A stretch of 64,000 bases of DNA from Actinophytocola oryzae (GCF_004364325.1 NZ_SOCP01000026.1:62001-126000); one strand, 5' to 3'. Numbered from the stretch's first letter, positions 39,815 through 48,693 are shown. The notes: generated by a model not told the origin, from the sequence alone. Numbers and translations are program-made.

Positions 39815-41345
39815 GCGGGGCCAGCACGGCGTTGGCGGCGTTGTGGCCGCCGATGCCGCTGACCCCACCACCACGACGTGAGCCGCTCCCGCACAGCAGC
39901 AGGTTGGGGACGTCGGTCTCCACACCCCAGCCGCCACGCTCCTCGGTGAACGGCCATGCCAGGTCGCCGTGGAAGATGTGGCCGCCCGGCATGGCCAGCT
40001 CGTCCTCGAGGTCGAGTGGCGTGCGTGCCTCGATGCAGGGGCGGCCGTCCTCGTCGGTGGCCAGGCAGTCCTCGACAGGTTCGGCCAAGTACCTGTTGAG
40101 CCCGGCGAGGTAGCGGGCGACGAGCTCGTCGCGACGGCCCCGGTTGTCGGCGGCGAACAGTGTCGCGGGGGTGTGCAGGCCGAACAGCGTGAGGGTGTGC
40201 AGTGGCCCGTCGACGATGGACTCGTCGGTGAGGGTGTGGCAGTACATCTCGCCGGGAAGCGGGTCCGGTACGCCTCCCGAGGCGCTCGCGGTGTAGGCGT
40301 TCTCCAGCTCCCGGTAGGACTCGTCGAGGTGGAACGTGCCCGCGAACGCCTGCCTGGGGTCGACCCCGCTGCGCAGCCTCGGCAGCCGGGACAACAGCAC
40401 GTTGATCTTCAGCTGTGCACCGGTCGGTTTCGTGCTTTCCCTGCCGCGCAGGCGATCCAGTACCGCGGGCGCGACACCGGCGAGCACGTGGCCCGCCGCG
40501 ACGGTGTGCTCGGCTCCCGCGTGCCGGTAGGTCACCTCGGCCGTGGTGCCGTCGGCGTCCAATCGCGTCACCGTCGCGGCGGTGCGCAGTGTGGCGCCGT
40601 TCTCCTGTGCCACACGGGAAAGCTCGCGGGTGACCGCACCCATACCGCCTACCGGGACGCGCCACTCGCCGCCGATGAGGTGGTAGAGGAAGCACCGGTT
40701 GGCGAGCAGCTCGGGTGACGTGAGGGACGTGTGCGTGCCGATCAGGGCGTCGGTGGCGACGACTCCCCGCACCACGTCGTCGGCGAAGGTGTCCTCGATG
40801 GCGGTGCCGATGGGCTGCTCGAAAACCTGTTCCCACAGGCGTTCCCCTGCCGCCCCGGTCACGAGCGCGCGGAACTCGGCCCGTGACGGCAGCGGCTGGA
40901 GCATGGTCGACGCGGTGGCCGAGGCCATCGCGGAGAGCGACTCGTAGAACGACACCCATCGGGCGAACTCGGCGTCCGATCCGGTGAGCTTTCGGAAGGA
41001 CGCGGCGGTGGCCTCGCCTGGCTCGTGCTCGACGAGCAGCCCCTCGGCGCGCCCGTCCAGCTCGACGGGTGTGTAGGACGAGACGGCGCGCGACCGGAGT
41101 TCGACCCGCAGCCCGAGATCGCTGATGATCGCGCCGGGCATCAGGCTGACCAGGTAGGAGTACCGGGACAGCCTGGCGGACACGCCGGGGAACGGTGTGG
41201 CGCTGACGGCCGCGCCCCCGACGCGGTCGAGGCGTTCCAGCACGAGCACCGACCTGCCGGCACGTGCGAGGTAGGCGGCGGCGACCAGCGCGTTGTGGCC
41301 ACCACCCACCACCACGACGTCGTAGCGTTCCGTCACGGCAGTCAC
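39795..41345 (-). CDS. FAD-dependent oxidoreductase, phytoene-desaturase/PYROXD2-like
   Basis: This 516-aa flavoprotein has an N-terminal dinucleotide-binding motif VVVGGGHNALVAAAYLARAG (GxGxxG at about 14-19) and C-terminal NLLLCGSGSRRGGGVSGIGGHNAANAVL, the second FAD-contact segment typical of the carotenoid-desaturase/amine-oxidase superfamily. No carotenoid genes are nearby, so the substrate cannot be inferred. The start is GTG 41345. It is convergent with the mycoredoxin gene. Confidence 0.88.
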   Translation of the reverse strand: MTAVTERYDVVVVGGGHNALVAAAYLARAGRSVLVLERLDRVGGAAVSATPFPGVSARLSRYSYLVSLMPGAIISDLGLRVELRSRAVSSYTPVELDGRAEGLLVEHEPGEATAASFRKLTGSDAEFARWVSFYESLSAMASATASTMLQPLPSRAEFRALVTGAAGERLWEQVFEQPIGTAIEDTFADDVVRGVVATDALIGTHTSLTSPELLANRCFLYHLIGGEWRVPVGGMGAVTRELSRVAQENGATLRTAATVTRLDADGTTAEVTYRHAGAEHTVAAGHVLAGVAPAVLDRLRGRESTKPTGAQLKINVLLSRLPRLRSGVDPRQAFAGTFHLDESYRELENAYTASASGGVPDPLPGEMYCHTLTDESIVDGPLHTLTLFGLHTPATLFAADNRGRRDELVARYLAGLNRYLAEPVEDCLATDEDGRPCIEARTPLDLEDELAMPGGHIFHGDLAWPFTEERGGWGVETDVPNLLLCGSGSRRGGGVSGIGGHNAANAVLAPLSSARP

Positions 41346-41366
41346 GCTACCGGTGTCGCGAGGGGA

Positions 41367-41531
41367 TCACGCAACACGAACGCGGCGGGCACCACCGGGT
41401 GCCGGCTTCGGCGCGGGCCGTGACTCCTCGCGCGCGTCCTTGGCGCGGCGGCTGACCCGGGACTCGTCCGCCTCGCGGACCAGGTCGTCGTGCCGGGCGG
41501 TCATCAGCTGCTGGATGGTGTACGGGTCCAT
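41367..41531 (-). CDS. 54-aa small charged protein next to ArsR regulator
   Basis: This short gene starts at ATG 41531 with AAGGAG (41538-41543) six bases upstream and ends at TGA 41367. The product begins MDPYTIQQLMTARHDDLVRE, has an amphipathic, strongly charged middle (RVSRRAKDAREES) and a Pro/Ala/Arg tail. It is too short for ordinary gene finders but has a strong ribosome site, high third-position G+C and a regular helix pattern. It follows the ArsR-type gene by 76 nt on the same strand. I recall similar small QQLMxARHxELxRxA proteins beside regulators in actinobacteria, with no known function. Confidence 0.7.
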   Translation of the reverse strand: MDPYTIQQLMTARHDDLVREADESRVSRRAKDAREESRPAPKPAPGGARRVRVA

Positions 41532-41607
41532 GATCATCTCCTTGTTCGCGGGCAGGTCGAAGAGAGCTGTCGTCGGTCACGACAGCTGAGCTGTGGATGT
41601 GGTGCGG

Positions 41608-42177
41608 TTAGGGCTGCTGCGGCGCGACCGTGCTGGAGAGCAGCATCGTCACCGGCCGCGACCCCTCCGGTCGCAGTGACGGGTCGGCCCGGCGCTCGCC
41701 GAACTTGTCCAGAAGCGTCCGGACGGTGTCGACGATCTCCTGGACCTCGGCGGGCGTCATGTAGTCGGTGTTGTTGCTGATGCCGAGCACGAGCCGCCAC
41801 TCGTCGGGTTCGAGGTGCGCGGTGAGGCTGCGCTCCTTGATCTGGGCGAGGGCGTAGTCGAGGAACGCACCCGAGGCGGCCTGGGCGGCCAGCTCGGACT
41901 CCTTGTCCATGCCGACGTCGCTGATGCTCTGCCCCTGGTGGACGAGGCGCCAGGGTTTCTCGCGCCCCTGCCCGCCCTCGGCCTGCTCCACGTAGTCGTA
42001 CTTCGCGAGCAGGTTGAGGTGATACGAGCAGTTGGCGACGCTCTCGCCCGTCTCCTGGGCGCACTGGGTCGCCGTCGCGGTGCCCTCACGGCCGACGAAC
42101 TCGATGAGCTTCCACCGCAGCGGGTGGGCGAGCGCCCGCAGCGCCTTCGGGTCCGTGATGTTCCTGCGTTCCTCCAT
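41608..42177 (-). CDS. ArsR/SmtB-type winged-helix regulator
   Basis: This 189-aa protein has an N-terminal winged helix (DPKALRALAHPLRWKLIEFV...TATQCAQETGESVANCSYHLNLLAKYDYVEQ) of the ArsR/HTH_20 type. No classical metal-binding ELCVCDL motif is seen, so it is probably not a metal sensor. The C-terminal half is helical. The start is ATG 42177. It is divergent from fdhD across 84 bp that hold a palindrome and two direct repeats, so self-regulation and control of fdhD are likely. Confidence 0.87.
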   Translation of the reverse strand: MEERRNITDPKALRALAHPLRWKLIEFVGREGTATATQCAQETGESVANCSYHLNLLAKYDYVEQAEGGQGREKPWRLVHQGQSISDVGMDKESELAAQAASGAFLDYALAQIKERSLTAHLEPDEWRLVLGISNNTDYMTPAEVQEIVDTVRTLLDKFGERRADPSLRPEGSRPVTMLLSSTVAPQQP

Positions 42178-42205
42178 GCTTCACAAGGTACGTTGCTCAA
42201 GACTT

Positions 42206-42240
42206 CTTGCGCAAGAGTTCTTTAGAAAGGGTTCTTTAGA
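42206..42240. promoter_or_regulatory. Candidate operator between arsR-type gene and fdhD
   Basis: CTTGCGCAAG (42206-42215) is a perfect 10-bp palindrome. It is followed by two copies of GTTCTTTAGA (42217-42226 and 42231-42240) spaced 14 bp. The segment is AT-rich relative to its surroundings and lies between the divergent start codons, as expected for a regulator-binding or promoter region. Confidence 0.55.
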
Positions 42241-42261
42241 TCCTCGGTGTAGGCTGTATGC

Positions 42262-43086
42262 ATGGGACGAGTGACCGTGCGCCGCCCAGTTCTCCGGGTC
42301 ACCGAGGACGGCAGGAAGCGTCGCCAGGACGCCCTGGCCGCGGAGGAGCCGCTGGAGATCCGCGTGGGAGGCAAGGCCCTCGCGGTGACCATGCGCACCC
42401 CGGGGCACGACGTGGAGCTGACGCATGGCTTCCTGCTCACCGAGGGCGTGATCGGCAGCCCGCTCGACGTGAGCACGGCGAGGTACTGCGACAGCGTCGA
42501 CGACCAGGGCCGCAACACCTACAACGTCCTGGACGTGGCGCTCGCCCCCGGCGTTGAGCCGCCTGATGTGGGCGTGGAGCGCAACTTCTACACGACGTCG
42601 TCCTGCGGGGTGTGCGGCAAGGCGGCCCTGGACGCGGTGAAGCTGAAGACCCGCTTCTCCCCGGCCGAGGACGCGTGCCGGGTGAGCCCGGAAGCCCTGG
42701 TGACGTTCCCGGACCTGCTACGCGAACGCCAGCGTGTCTTCGAGTCGACCGGTGGTCTGCACGCGGCGGGCATCTTCACCACGGCAGGCGAGCTGCTGGT
42801 GGTCCGCGAGGATGTCGGCAGGCACAACGCGGTGGACAAGGCGACGGGTTGGGCTCTGCTGGAGAAGCGCGTTCCCCTGGGTGGCACGGTGCTGATGGTG
42901 TCGGGCAGGGCGTCGTTCGAGCTGGTGCAGAAGGCCGCGATGGCGGGCATCCCCGTCCTGGCGGCGGTGTCGGCTCCGTCGTCGCTCGCCGTGGAGCTGG
43001 CGGACGAGCAGGGCATCACGTTGATCGGCTTCCTGCGGGGCACGAGCATGAACGTGTACACCCACGCGGAGCGCATCACCGACTAG
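42262..43086 (+). CDS. fdhD: Formate dehydrogenase accessory sulfurtransferase FdhD
   Basis: This 274-aa protein passes sulfur to the molybdenum cofactor of formate dehydrogenases. It has the essential CGVCGK motif (CxxC, about residues 115-118), the HGFLLTEGVI segment and the conserved VREDVGRHNAVDKATG region. The start is ATG 42262. No formate dehydrogenase genes are in the window. Confidence 0.95.
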   Translation: MGRVTVRRPVLRVTEDGRKRRQDALAAEEPLEIRVGGKALAVTMRTPGHDVELTHGFLLTEGVIGSPLDVSTARYCDSVDDQGRNTYNVLDVALAPGVEPPDVGVERNFYTTSSCGVCGKAALDAVKLKTRFSPAEDACRVSPEALVTFPDLLRERQRVFESTGGLHAAGIFTTAGELLVVREDVGRHNAVDKATGWALLEKRVPLGGTVLMVSGRASFELVQKAAMAGIPVLAAVSAPSSLAVELADEQGITLIGFLRGTSMNVYTHAERITD

Positions 43087-43186
43087 CGACCCCAACCACC
43101 TCCACGTTCGGGTGACACGTCGCCGGATCGGGTGGACAAACCCCCATCGGGGTAACTCGCAGGTAACCGCCTGCGACCCCCGTGCC

Positions 43187-43612
43187 ATGAAGCGCGCACT
43201 GACAGCCGCAGCCCTCCTCATCACCCTGACCGCATGCGGCGGCACACAACCCGGCTCGGACCCACTCCCAACCATAGAAACCCCGAAAACCACGACCGAG
43301 CGCACAACACCACCCCCCACAACTCCAACGACAGCAGCACCACCAACGTCGACGACGACCACCACCACACCCCCTCCGGCAGCACCGGCAACAGAGGCAA
43401 CGAACGTCGCACCCCCACCGGTACAGCCAGCCCCCTACACCCCACCGGCAGCACCACCTGCGCCCTACACCCCACCAGCCGCACCGGCCGAGGCCTACTA
43501 CGCGCACTGCTCCGAGGCCCGCGCAGCCGGCGCAGCCCCCCTGCACCGTGGCTCCCCCGGCTACCGCTCCGCCCTTGACCGCGACAACGACGGCGTGGCC
43601 TGCGAAAACTGA
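43187..43612 (+). CDS. Excalibur-domain lipoprotein
   Basis: This 141-aa exported lipoprotein has a short signal peptide with lipobox LTAC (Cys around residue 18), then a ~70-residue Thr/Pro-rich wall-spanning linker with two APYTPPAA repeats. A C-terminal Excalibur calcium-binding domain (YAHCSEARAAG...LDRDNDGVACE, DxDxDGxxCE) ends it. It is probably surface-exposed, with an unknown role. ATG 43187 is preferred because it starts at the signal peptide. Linker codons are C-rich, with A in first position. Confidence 0.85.
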   Translation: MKRALTAAALLITLTACGGTQPGSDPLPTIETPKTTTERTTPPPTTPTTAAPPTSTTTTTTPPPAAPATEATNVAPPPVQPAPYTPPAAPPAPYTPPAAPAEAYYAHCSEARAAGAAPLHRGSPGYRSALDRDNDGVACEN

Positions 43613-43924
43613 CGAACAAACACAGACGGCATGGGCCACCCCAACACCGAAAGGGGTTCGGCCCATGCCGAGATACAAGAGCCTGACCGCCACACAGGCC
43701 CAGAACAGCACACAGTGGCCGCTAACTACCACCCACAGCTAGCTGAAGAACAAGCCTCTGGACACCGCCACCCGCTGGGCCAGGCACCGCCAAACCTGTC
43801 AGCGCCCTATCCCCTACCCGAACCGCTCACCACCGCAGGGCAACAAGCGGCCACACCCAACGCCGCTTGCCAAACCCCTGTCTGCCCCGGGCCGCTCGAC
43901 CGGCCTGGGATCAACCCGCACCAA
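43613..43924. other. Intergenic region, Excalibur gene / clpX
   Basis: This ~310-bp interval lies between convergent genes. It holds one strong terminator hairpin (43628-43669). The remaining ~250 bp are C/A-rich and I see no gene or RNA in them. Confidence 0.6.
43628..43669. terminator. Long bidirectional terminator hairpin
   Basis: GGCATGGGCC (43628-43637) pairs with GGCCCATGCC (43660-43669). An inner ACCCC/GGGGT pair extends the stem across a small bulge. It lies just after the Excalibur gene and can also serve clpX. Confidence 0.8.
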
Positions 43925-45226
43925 TCAGGCGGACTTCTCGCGGCGCTCCCGCCGGGATGGCTGCCGAGCGACGATCGTCGGGTTCACGTTCTCCCGGACC
44001 GTCTGCTCGGTGATGACGACCTTCGCCACGTCGGTCCGCGACGGGATGTCGTACATGACCGGCTGCAGGACCTCCTCCATGATGGCCCGAAGCCCGCGGG
44101 CCCCGGTGCCACGGAGGATCGCCTGGTCGGCAACGGCCTCGAGAGCGGCGTCGGTGAACTCCAGCTCGACACCGTCCATCTCGAAGAGCTTCTGGTACTG
44201 CTTGACCAGCGCGTTCCTCGGCGCGGTCAGGATCTGCACCAGCGAGGTCTTGTCCAGGTTGGTCACCGACGCGACGACCGGGAGACGACCGATGAACTCG
44301 GGGATGAGCCCGAACTTGATCAGGTCCTCCGGCATGGTGTCGGAGAAGAAGTCGGCCGTGTCGATCTCGGCCTTGGACCGGATCTCGGCGCCGAAGCCGA
44401 GGCCCCGCTTGCCGACCCGGTCCTGGATGATCTTCTCGAGGCCCGCGAACGCCCCGGCCACGATGAACAGCACGTTCGTCGTGTCGATCTGGATGAACTC
44501 CTGGTGGGGGTGCTTGCGGCCACCCTGGGGCGGCACCGAGGCGGTGGTCCCCTCGAGGATCTTCAGGAGCGCCTGCTGCACGCCTTCGCCCGAGACGTCC
44601 CTGGTGATCGAGGGGTTCTCGGACTTGCGGGCGATCTTGTCGACCTCGTCGATGTAGATGATGCCGGTCTCGGCGCGCTTGACGTCGTAGTCGGCGGCCT
44701 GGATCAGCTTGAGGAGGATGTTCTCGACGTCCTCGCCCACGTAGCCGGCCTCGGTCAGCGCGGTGGCGTCCGCGATGGCGAACGGCACGTTCAGCAGCTT
44801 CGCGAGCGTCTGGGCCAGGTAGGTCTTGCCGCAGCCGGTTGGGCCGAGCAGCAGGATGTTGGACTTGGCGAGCTCGACGGTCTCCTCGCGGGACTCGCGG
44901 CCCTCACGCCCCTCGGGGCGGGCCCGGTCACCGGCCTGGATGCGCTTGTAGTGGTTGTAGACGGCCACGGCCAGCGTGCGCTTGGCCTCGTCCTGGCCGA
45001 TGACGTACTGGTCGAGGAACTCGTCGATCTCCGCGGGCTTCGGGAGCTCGTCGAGTTTGACGTCGCCGGCCTCGGCCAGCTCCTCCTCGATGATCTCGTT
45101 ACAGAGGTCGATGCACTCGTCGCAGATGTACACGCCGGGGCCGGCAATGAGTTTCTTCACCTGCTTCTGGCTCTTCCCGCAGAAAGAGCACTTCAGCAGG
45201 TCTCCGCCGTCGCCGATACGCGCCAT
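43925..45226 (-). CDS. clpX: ClpX, ATPase subunit of ClpXP protease
   Basis: This 433-aa AAA+ unfoldase has an N-terminal zinc-binding domain with Cys13, Cys16, Cys35 and Cys38 (CSFCGK...CDEC). It also has Walker A GPTGCGKT (128-135), Walker B IIYIDEVDKI, a GYVGEDVE pore loop and an RKSENPSITRDVSGEGVQQALLK segment. It feeds substrates to ClpP1P2, encoded 235 nt upstream on the same strand. ATG 45226 (MARIGDGGDLLKCSFCGK) is the family start. Confidence 0.97.
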   Translation of the reverse strand: MARIGDGGDLLKCSFCGKSQKQVKKLIAGPGVYICDECIDLCNEIIEEELAEAGDVKLDELPKPAEIDEFLDQYVIGQDEAKRTLAVAVYNHYKRIQAGDRARPEGREGRESREETVELAKSNILLLGPTGCGKTYLAQTLAKLLNVPFAIADATALTEAGYVGEDVENILLKLIQAADYDVKRAETGIIYIDEVDKIARKSENPSITRDVSGEGVQQALLKILEGTTASVPPQGGRKHPHQEFIQIDTTNVLFIVAGAFAGLEKIIQDRVGKRGLGFGAEIRSKAEIDTADFFSDTMPEDLIKFGLIPEFIGRLPVVASVTNLDKTSLVQILTAPRNALVKQYQKLFEMDGVELEFTDAALEAVADQAILRGTGARGLRAIMEEVLQPVMYDIPSRTDVAKVVITEQTVRENVNPTIVARQPSRRERREKSA

Positions 45227-45461
45227 GACCGCTGACCTCTGTCCCCTCCGGCGTGCCTCGGAGTGCACGCCTGGAATTTCTGGCCTTGCACGGGCCCTCG
45301 AGTGACAGTGTCGCGCACGCCACTCCAGGCCCGGTCGTGCCTGTTGCCTTCGACGGTACCTGCCAACCCCCACCTAGTGGGAGAACCTGACCGCCGAGTT
45401 GTCGGATTCGGCCGATCAGGTGGCCCCGGACCTCACGGTCCGGAGCCACTCCGCACCCAGG

Positions 45462-46091
45462 TCAGGGACGGCTGGCCGACAGCTTCCGGTACGGAAGCAC
45501 CTCGTCGACGATGCCGTACTGCTGAGCCTCATCGGCAGTCAGGATCTTGTCGCGCTCGATGTCGATACGGATCTGCTCGGCGTCCCGGTTGGTGTGCCGG
45601 GCCAGCGTCGACTCCATGAGACGGCGCACGCGCTGGATCTCGTTGGCCTGGATCTCCAGGTCGGAGACCTGCCCGTACACGCCTTCCATGGCCGGCTGGT
45701 GGATCAGGATGCGGGAGTTCGGCAGCGCGAAACGCTTGCCGGGGGTTCCCGCCGCCAGCAGGACCGCGGCCGCCGAGGCGGCCTGACCGAGGCAGTAGGT
45801 CTGCACGTCGGGACGTGCGAACTGCATCGTGTCGTAGATCGCCATCAGCGAGGTGAACGAGCCACCGGGCGAGTTGATGTACATGATGATGTCGCGGTCG
45901 GGGTCGACCGACTCCAGGTACAGCAGCTGCGCCATCACGTCGTTGGCGGACGCGTCGTCGATCTGGACGCCGACGAAGATGATCCGCTCTTCGAACAGCT
46001 TGTTGTACGGGTTCGACTCCTTGACCCCGTAGCTGGTCCGCTCGACGAAGGACGGCAGCACGTACCGCGACTGCGGAGAGTAGTTGTTCAC
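45462..46091 (-). CDS. clpP2: ATP-dependent Clp protease proteolytic subunit ClpP2
   Basis: This 209-aa serine peptidase has Ser106 (GQAASAAA) and His131 (HQPAMEG), with the third residue near the DIERDKIL helix. The length and the NNYSPQSRYVLPSFVERT start match the actinobacterial ClpP2 class. GTG 46091 has AAGGAGGA upstream. The stop of clpP1 is 14 nt before it, so the pair is one operon. The two subunits form a mixed ClpP1P2 tetradecamer in related bacteria. Confidence 0.96.
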   Translation of the reverse strand: MNNYSPQSRYVLPSFVERTSYGVKESNPYNKLFEERIIFVGVQIDDASANDVMAQLLYLESVDPDRDIIMYINSPGGSFTSLMAIYDTMQFARPDVQTYCLGQAASAAAVLLAAGTPGKRFALPNSRILIHQPAMEGVYGQVSDLEIQANEIQRVRRLMESTLARHTNRDAEQIRIDIERDKILTADEAQQYGIVDEVLPYRKLSASRP

Positions 46092-46105
46092 TGGTCTGTC
46101 CTCCT

Positions 46106-46723
46106 TCAGCGGTGGTGGCCGTTCGGCGTCTGGGCGGCGTGCCCGACGACGTGGTCGACGAAGCCGTACTCGCGGGCTTCCTCCGCGGTGAACCACCGGT
46201 CACGGTCGGCGTCCGCGGTGATCCGGTCCACGGTCTGGCCGGTCTGCTCCGCGGTGAGCTCCGCCATCTCGCGCTTCCAGCGGCCAAGCACCTCGGCCCG
46301 GATGGCGATGTCGGAGGCGGAGCCGCCGATGCCGCCGGAGGGCTGGTGCATCATGATCCGCGCGTGGGGCAGCGCGTAGCGCTTGCCCGGCGCCCCCGAG
46401 GAGAGCAGGAACTGCCCCATCGAGGCCGCCATGCCCATCGCCCAGGTCTGGACCTCGGGCTCGACGAGCATCATCGTGTCGTAGATCGCCATACCCGCGG
46501 TGACCGAGCCACCCGGCGAGTTGATGTAGAAGACGATGTCCTTCTCGGGGTCCTCCGCGGCGAGCAGCAGCAGCTGCGCGGTGATCCGGTTCGCGATCTC
46601 GTCGTCGACCTCGGAACCGAGGAACACGATCCGCTCACGGAGCAGCCGCTCGTACACCGAGTCGTTCAGGGTGAGCCCTGCGGTGCCCGACCGCATCTCG
46701 GGCATCTGCCGTGGTTGCGTCAC
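46106..46723 (-). CDS. clpP1: ATP-dependent Clp protease proteolytic subunit ClpP1
   Basis: This 205-aa ClpP paralogue has Ser101 (GMAASMGQ), His126 (HQPSGGIGG) and a late Asp (DADRDRWFTAEEA). The LTLNDSVYERLLRERIVFLG start is typical. GTG 46723 is the start. It is transcribed from the tig side and followed by clpP2. Confidence 0.96.
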   Translation of the reverse strand: MTQPRQMPEMRSGTAGLTLNDSVYERLLRERIVFLGSEVDDEIANRITAQLLLLAAEDPEKDIVFYINSPGGSVTAGMAIYDTMMLVEPEVQTWAMGMAASMGQFLLSSGAPGKRYALPHARIMMHQPSGGIGGSASDIAIRAEVLGRWKREMAELTAEQTGQTVDRITADADRDRWFTAEEAREYGFVDHVVGHAAQTPNGHHR

Positions 46724-46833
46724 GTCTGCCTGCCTTCTCCGCTCTGGTTGCGAGGTTGAACTGGTGTCATGTCCGACATTAACGAAGGCGGGCGGTATCG
46801 AATGCCCGACACCGCCCGAGTTCGCTCAGAGCG

Positions 46834-48204
46834 TCACTTGGCTTCTTCGACCTCGACCGGCGCGTCGGCGACGGCCTCGGCCTCACGGGGACCGAACAGC
46901 TCCTCGAGGTCCACGTTGTTGCCGCTCTCGTCGGTGACGACGGCCAGGCGCACGACAGAGGCAAGCGCCTTGCCGCGGCGCACGTCCGCGAAGATGGCGC
47001 CGAGCTGGCCGGACTGCTGTGCGCGCTGCACGTACTCGTCCGGGCTGATGCCGAAGCGCTGCGCCTGGTAGATGATCCGCTCGGTCAGCTCGTTGTCGCT
47101 GACGTTCACGTTCTCGGCGTCGGCGATGGAGTCGAGGACGAGCTGGGTCTTGACGGCCTTCTCGGCCTCTTCCTGCACCTCGCCGTTGAACTCGTCGAGG
47201 GTGCGTCCCTGGGAGGTGAGGAACTCCTCGAAGCGCGCCTCGTCGTGGTCGAACGTGTGGACCGCGTCGTGCTTGCGGACCTCGACCTCGGACTCGACGA
47301 CCTTTTCCGGCAGTGGGACCTCGGTGACCTCGAGCAGCGCCTCGAGGACCTTGTCACGGGCCTGGACGCCCTGCTGCATCTTCTTGACGCGGGTCAGGCG
47401 CTCGCGGAGGTCGGCCCTGAGCTCGTCGATCGTGTCGAACTCGGAGGCCAGCTGGGCGAACTCGTCGTCGGGCTCGGGCAGCTCCCGAACCTTGACTGTG
47501 TTCACTTTGACCGTGACCTGAGCGTCTTCCCCGGCAAACTCACCGGCGACGAGCTTGGTGGTGAAGACCCGCTCCTCTTCGGCGGACAGCCCGGTGATGG
47601 CCTCGTCGATGCCTTCGATCATCTCGCCGGAGCCGACCTCGTAGGACAGGCCGCTGGTGTTGGCCTCCTCGACCTCGGTGCCGTTGACGGTGGCCGACAG
47701 GTCGATGGAGACGAAGTCGCCACTCTCGGCGGGCCGCTCGACACCGGCCAGGGTCCCGAACCGAGCCCGCAGCTCGTCAAGCTGCTCGTCGACTTCGGCG
47801 TCGGTGATCTCGAGGTCGTCGACGGTGACGGCAAGCTCCCCGAAGGCGGGGACAGTGATGTCAGGCCGAATGTCCACCTCAGCGGAGAACGCGATGTGGT
47901 CGCCGTCCTCCAGCTTGGTGACCTCGATGGCGGGCTGCCCGAGGGTGCGGACCTCACCCTCGGTGATGGCCTCCATGTACTTGGCGGGGATGGCCTCGTT
48001 GACGACCTCGTCAAGGATCGGCCCGCGCCCGATGCGCGACTCGATGACCCGAGCGGGGGCCTTGCCCGGCCGGAAGCCGGGGATGCGGACCTGCGAGGCG
48101 AGTTTCTTGTACGCGCGGTCGAAGTTCGGCTTGAGCTCGTCGAATGGCACCTCGACGTTGATCCGGACCCGCGTCGGGCTCAGGTGCTCGACGGTGCTCT
48201 TCAA
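46834..48204 (-). CDS. tig: Trigger factor
   Basis: This 456-aa ribosome-bound chaperone and peptidyl-prolyl isomerase has the N-terminal ribosome-binding domain with signature FRPGKAPARV, a central FKBP-type domain (about 150-240) and a helical C-terminal chaperone domain with an acidic tail. The family start corresponds to a TTG at 48204 (KSTVEHLSPTRVRINVEVPF), with GGGAG upstream. Longer frames reach into the tRNA-Pro region and are not supported. Confidence 0.95.
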   Translation of the reverse strand: MKSTVEHLSPTRVRINVEVPFDELKPNFDRAYKKLASQVRIPGFRPGKAPARVIESRIGRGPILDEVVNEAIPAKYMEAITEGEVRTLGQPAIEVTKLEDGDHIAFSAEVDIRPDITVPAFGELAVTVDDLEITDAEVDEQLDELRARFGTLAGVERPAESGDFVSIDLSATVNGTEVEEANTSGLSYEVGSGEMIEGIDEAITGLSAEEERVFTTKLVAGEFAGEDAQVTVKVNTVKVRELPEPDDEFAQLASEFDTIDELRADLRERLTRVKKMQQGVQARDKVLEALLEVTEVPLPEKVVESEVEVRKHDAVHTFDHDEARFEEFLTSQGRTLDEFNGEVQEEAEKAVKTQLVLDSIADAENVNVSDNELTERIIYQAQRFGISPDEYVQRAQQSGQLGAIFADVRRGKALASVVRLAVVTDESGNNVDLEELFGPREAEAVADAPVEVEEAK

Positions 48205-48321
48205 CGTGATCTCCCGGGTAGCGATGGTGTGGGCTCCCGCGAGTCTATGGAACTCGCCGGGACAGGCGGCGCGCGGGGCCGACCTGCAGGTCCAACACCA
48301 TGCAGGCCGCCCCAAGCGAAG

Positions 48322-48395
48322 TCGGGCTGACAGGATTTGAACCTGCGACCCTTCGCTCCCAAAGCGAATGCGCTACCAAACTGCGCCACAGCCCG
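48322..48395 (-). tRNA. tRNA-Pro (TGG)
   Basis: This 74-nt cloverleaf has a 7-bp acceptor stem CGGGCTG/CAGCCCG, discriminator A, a T-loop GGTTCAAATCC and a CTTTGGGAG anticodon loop with TGG in position 34-36. No CCA is encoded. It is upstream of tig on the same strand, as in other actinobacteria. Confidence 0.97.
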
Positions 48396-48478
48396 GCAGT
48401 CCCCAACCGGGGACGCCCGACACAGCGTATCGCGGCGCGCTAGGCTGTCTTCGCGCCGGCATGGGTTACGCGGCGCAC

Positions 48479-48549
48479 GCGGGTGTAGCTCAATGGCAGA
48501 GCCCCAGCCTTCCAAGCTGGTCATGCGGGTTCGATTCCCGTCACCCGCT
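48479..48549 (+). tRNA. tRNA-Gly (TCC), also the integration site
   Basis: This 71-nt cloverleaf has acceptor stem GCGGGTG/CACCCGC, discriminator T, anticodon TCC in CTTCCAA and T-arm GGGTTCGATTCCC. No CCA is encoded. Its 3' half (48509-48549) is matched by a diverged copy at 54310-54349, marking integration of a mobile element that preserved the tRNA. Confidence 0.97.
48509..48549. other. attL (3' half of tRNA-Gly)
   Basis: The segment from the anticodon loop to the discriminator base is the left attachment site. The first 12 bases (CTTCCAAGCTGG) are identical to the right copy. The remainder matches with substitutions and one indel. Confidence 0.8.
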
Positions 48550-48607
48550 CGTTCGTGGGTCTCCCCTGTTCGCGGAGAGCGCTCACCCTGCTCACTCGCC
48601 ATATTCC

Positions 48608-48653
48608 TTGGGGGCGCAGCCCCCAAACCCCACCCGGCGGGCTTCGCCCCCGG
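48608..48653. terminator. Tandem hairpins between tRNA-Gly and integrase
   Basis: TTGGGGGC/GCCCCCAA (48608-48626, 3-nt loop) is followed by a second GC-rich stem (48634-48653, GGGC/GCCC with flanking CCGG pairs). They probably end tRNA-Gly transcription. They lie inside the nominal integrase tail. Confidence 0.6.
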
Positions 48654-48670
48654 ACCCCCTTCGGTGGTCG

Positions 48671-48693
48671 TCGTGCCCCTCGCGTGCCCCTTC
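48671..48693. repeat. Candidate integrase arm-type site, left
   Basis: This 23-bp sequence has two GTGCCCC blocks separated by four bases. A direct copy with one mismatch is at 54186-54208. It lies about 120 bp inside attL. Confidence 0.55.

Noticed and set aside
41347..41580. 77-aa minus-strand frame
   Set aside because: It is a different frame from the 54-aa gene at 41367-41531, which has the better ribosome site and start. This one is Arg/Pro-rich shadow.
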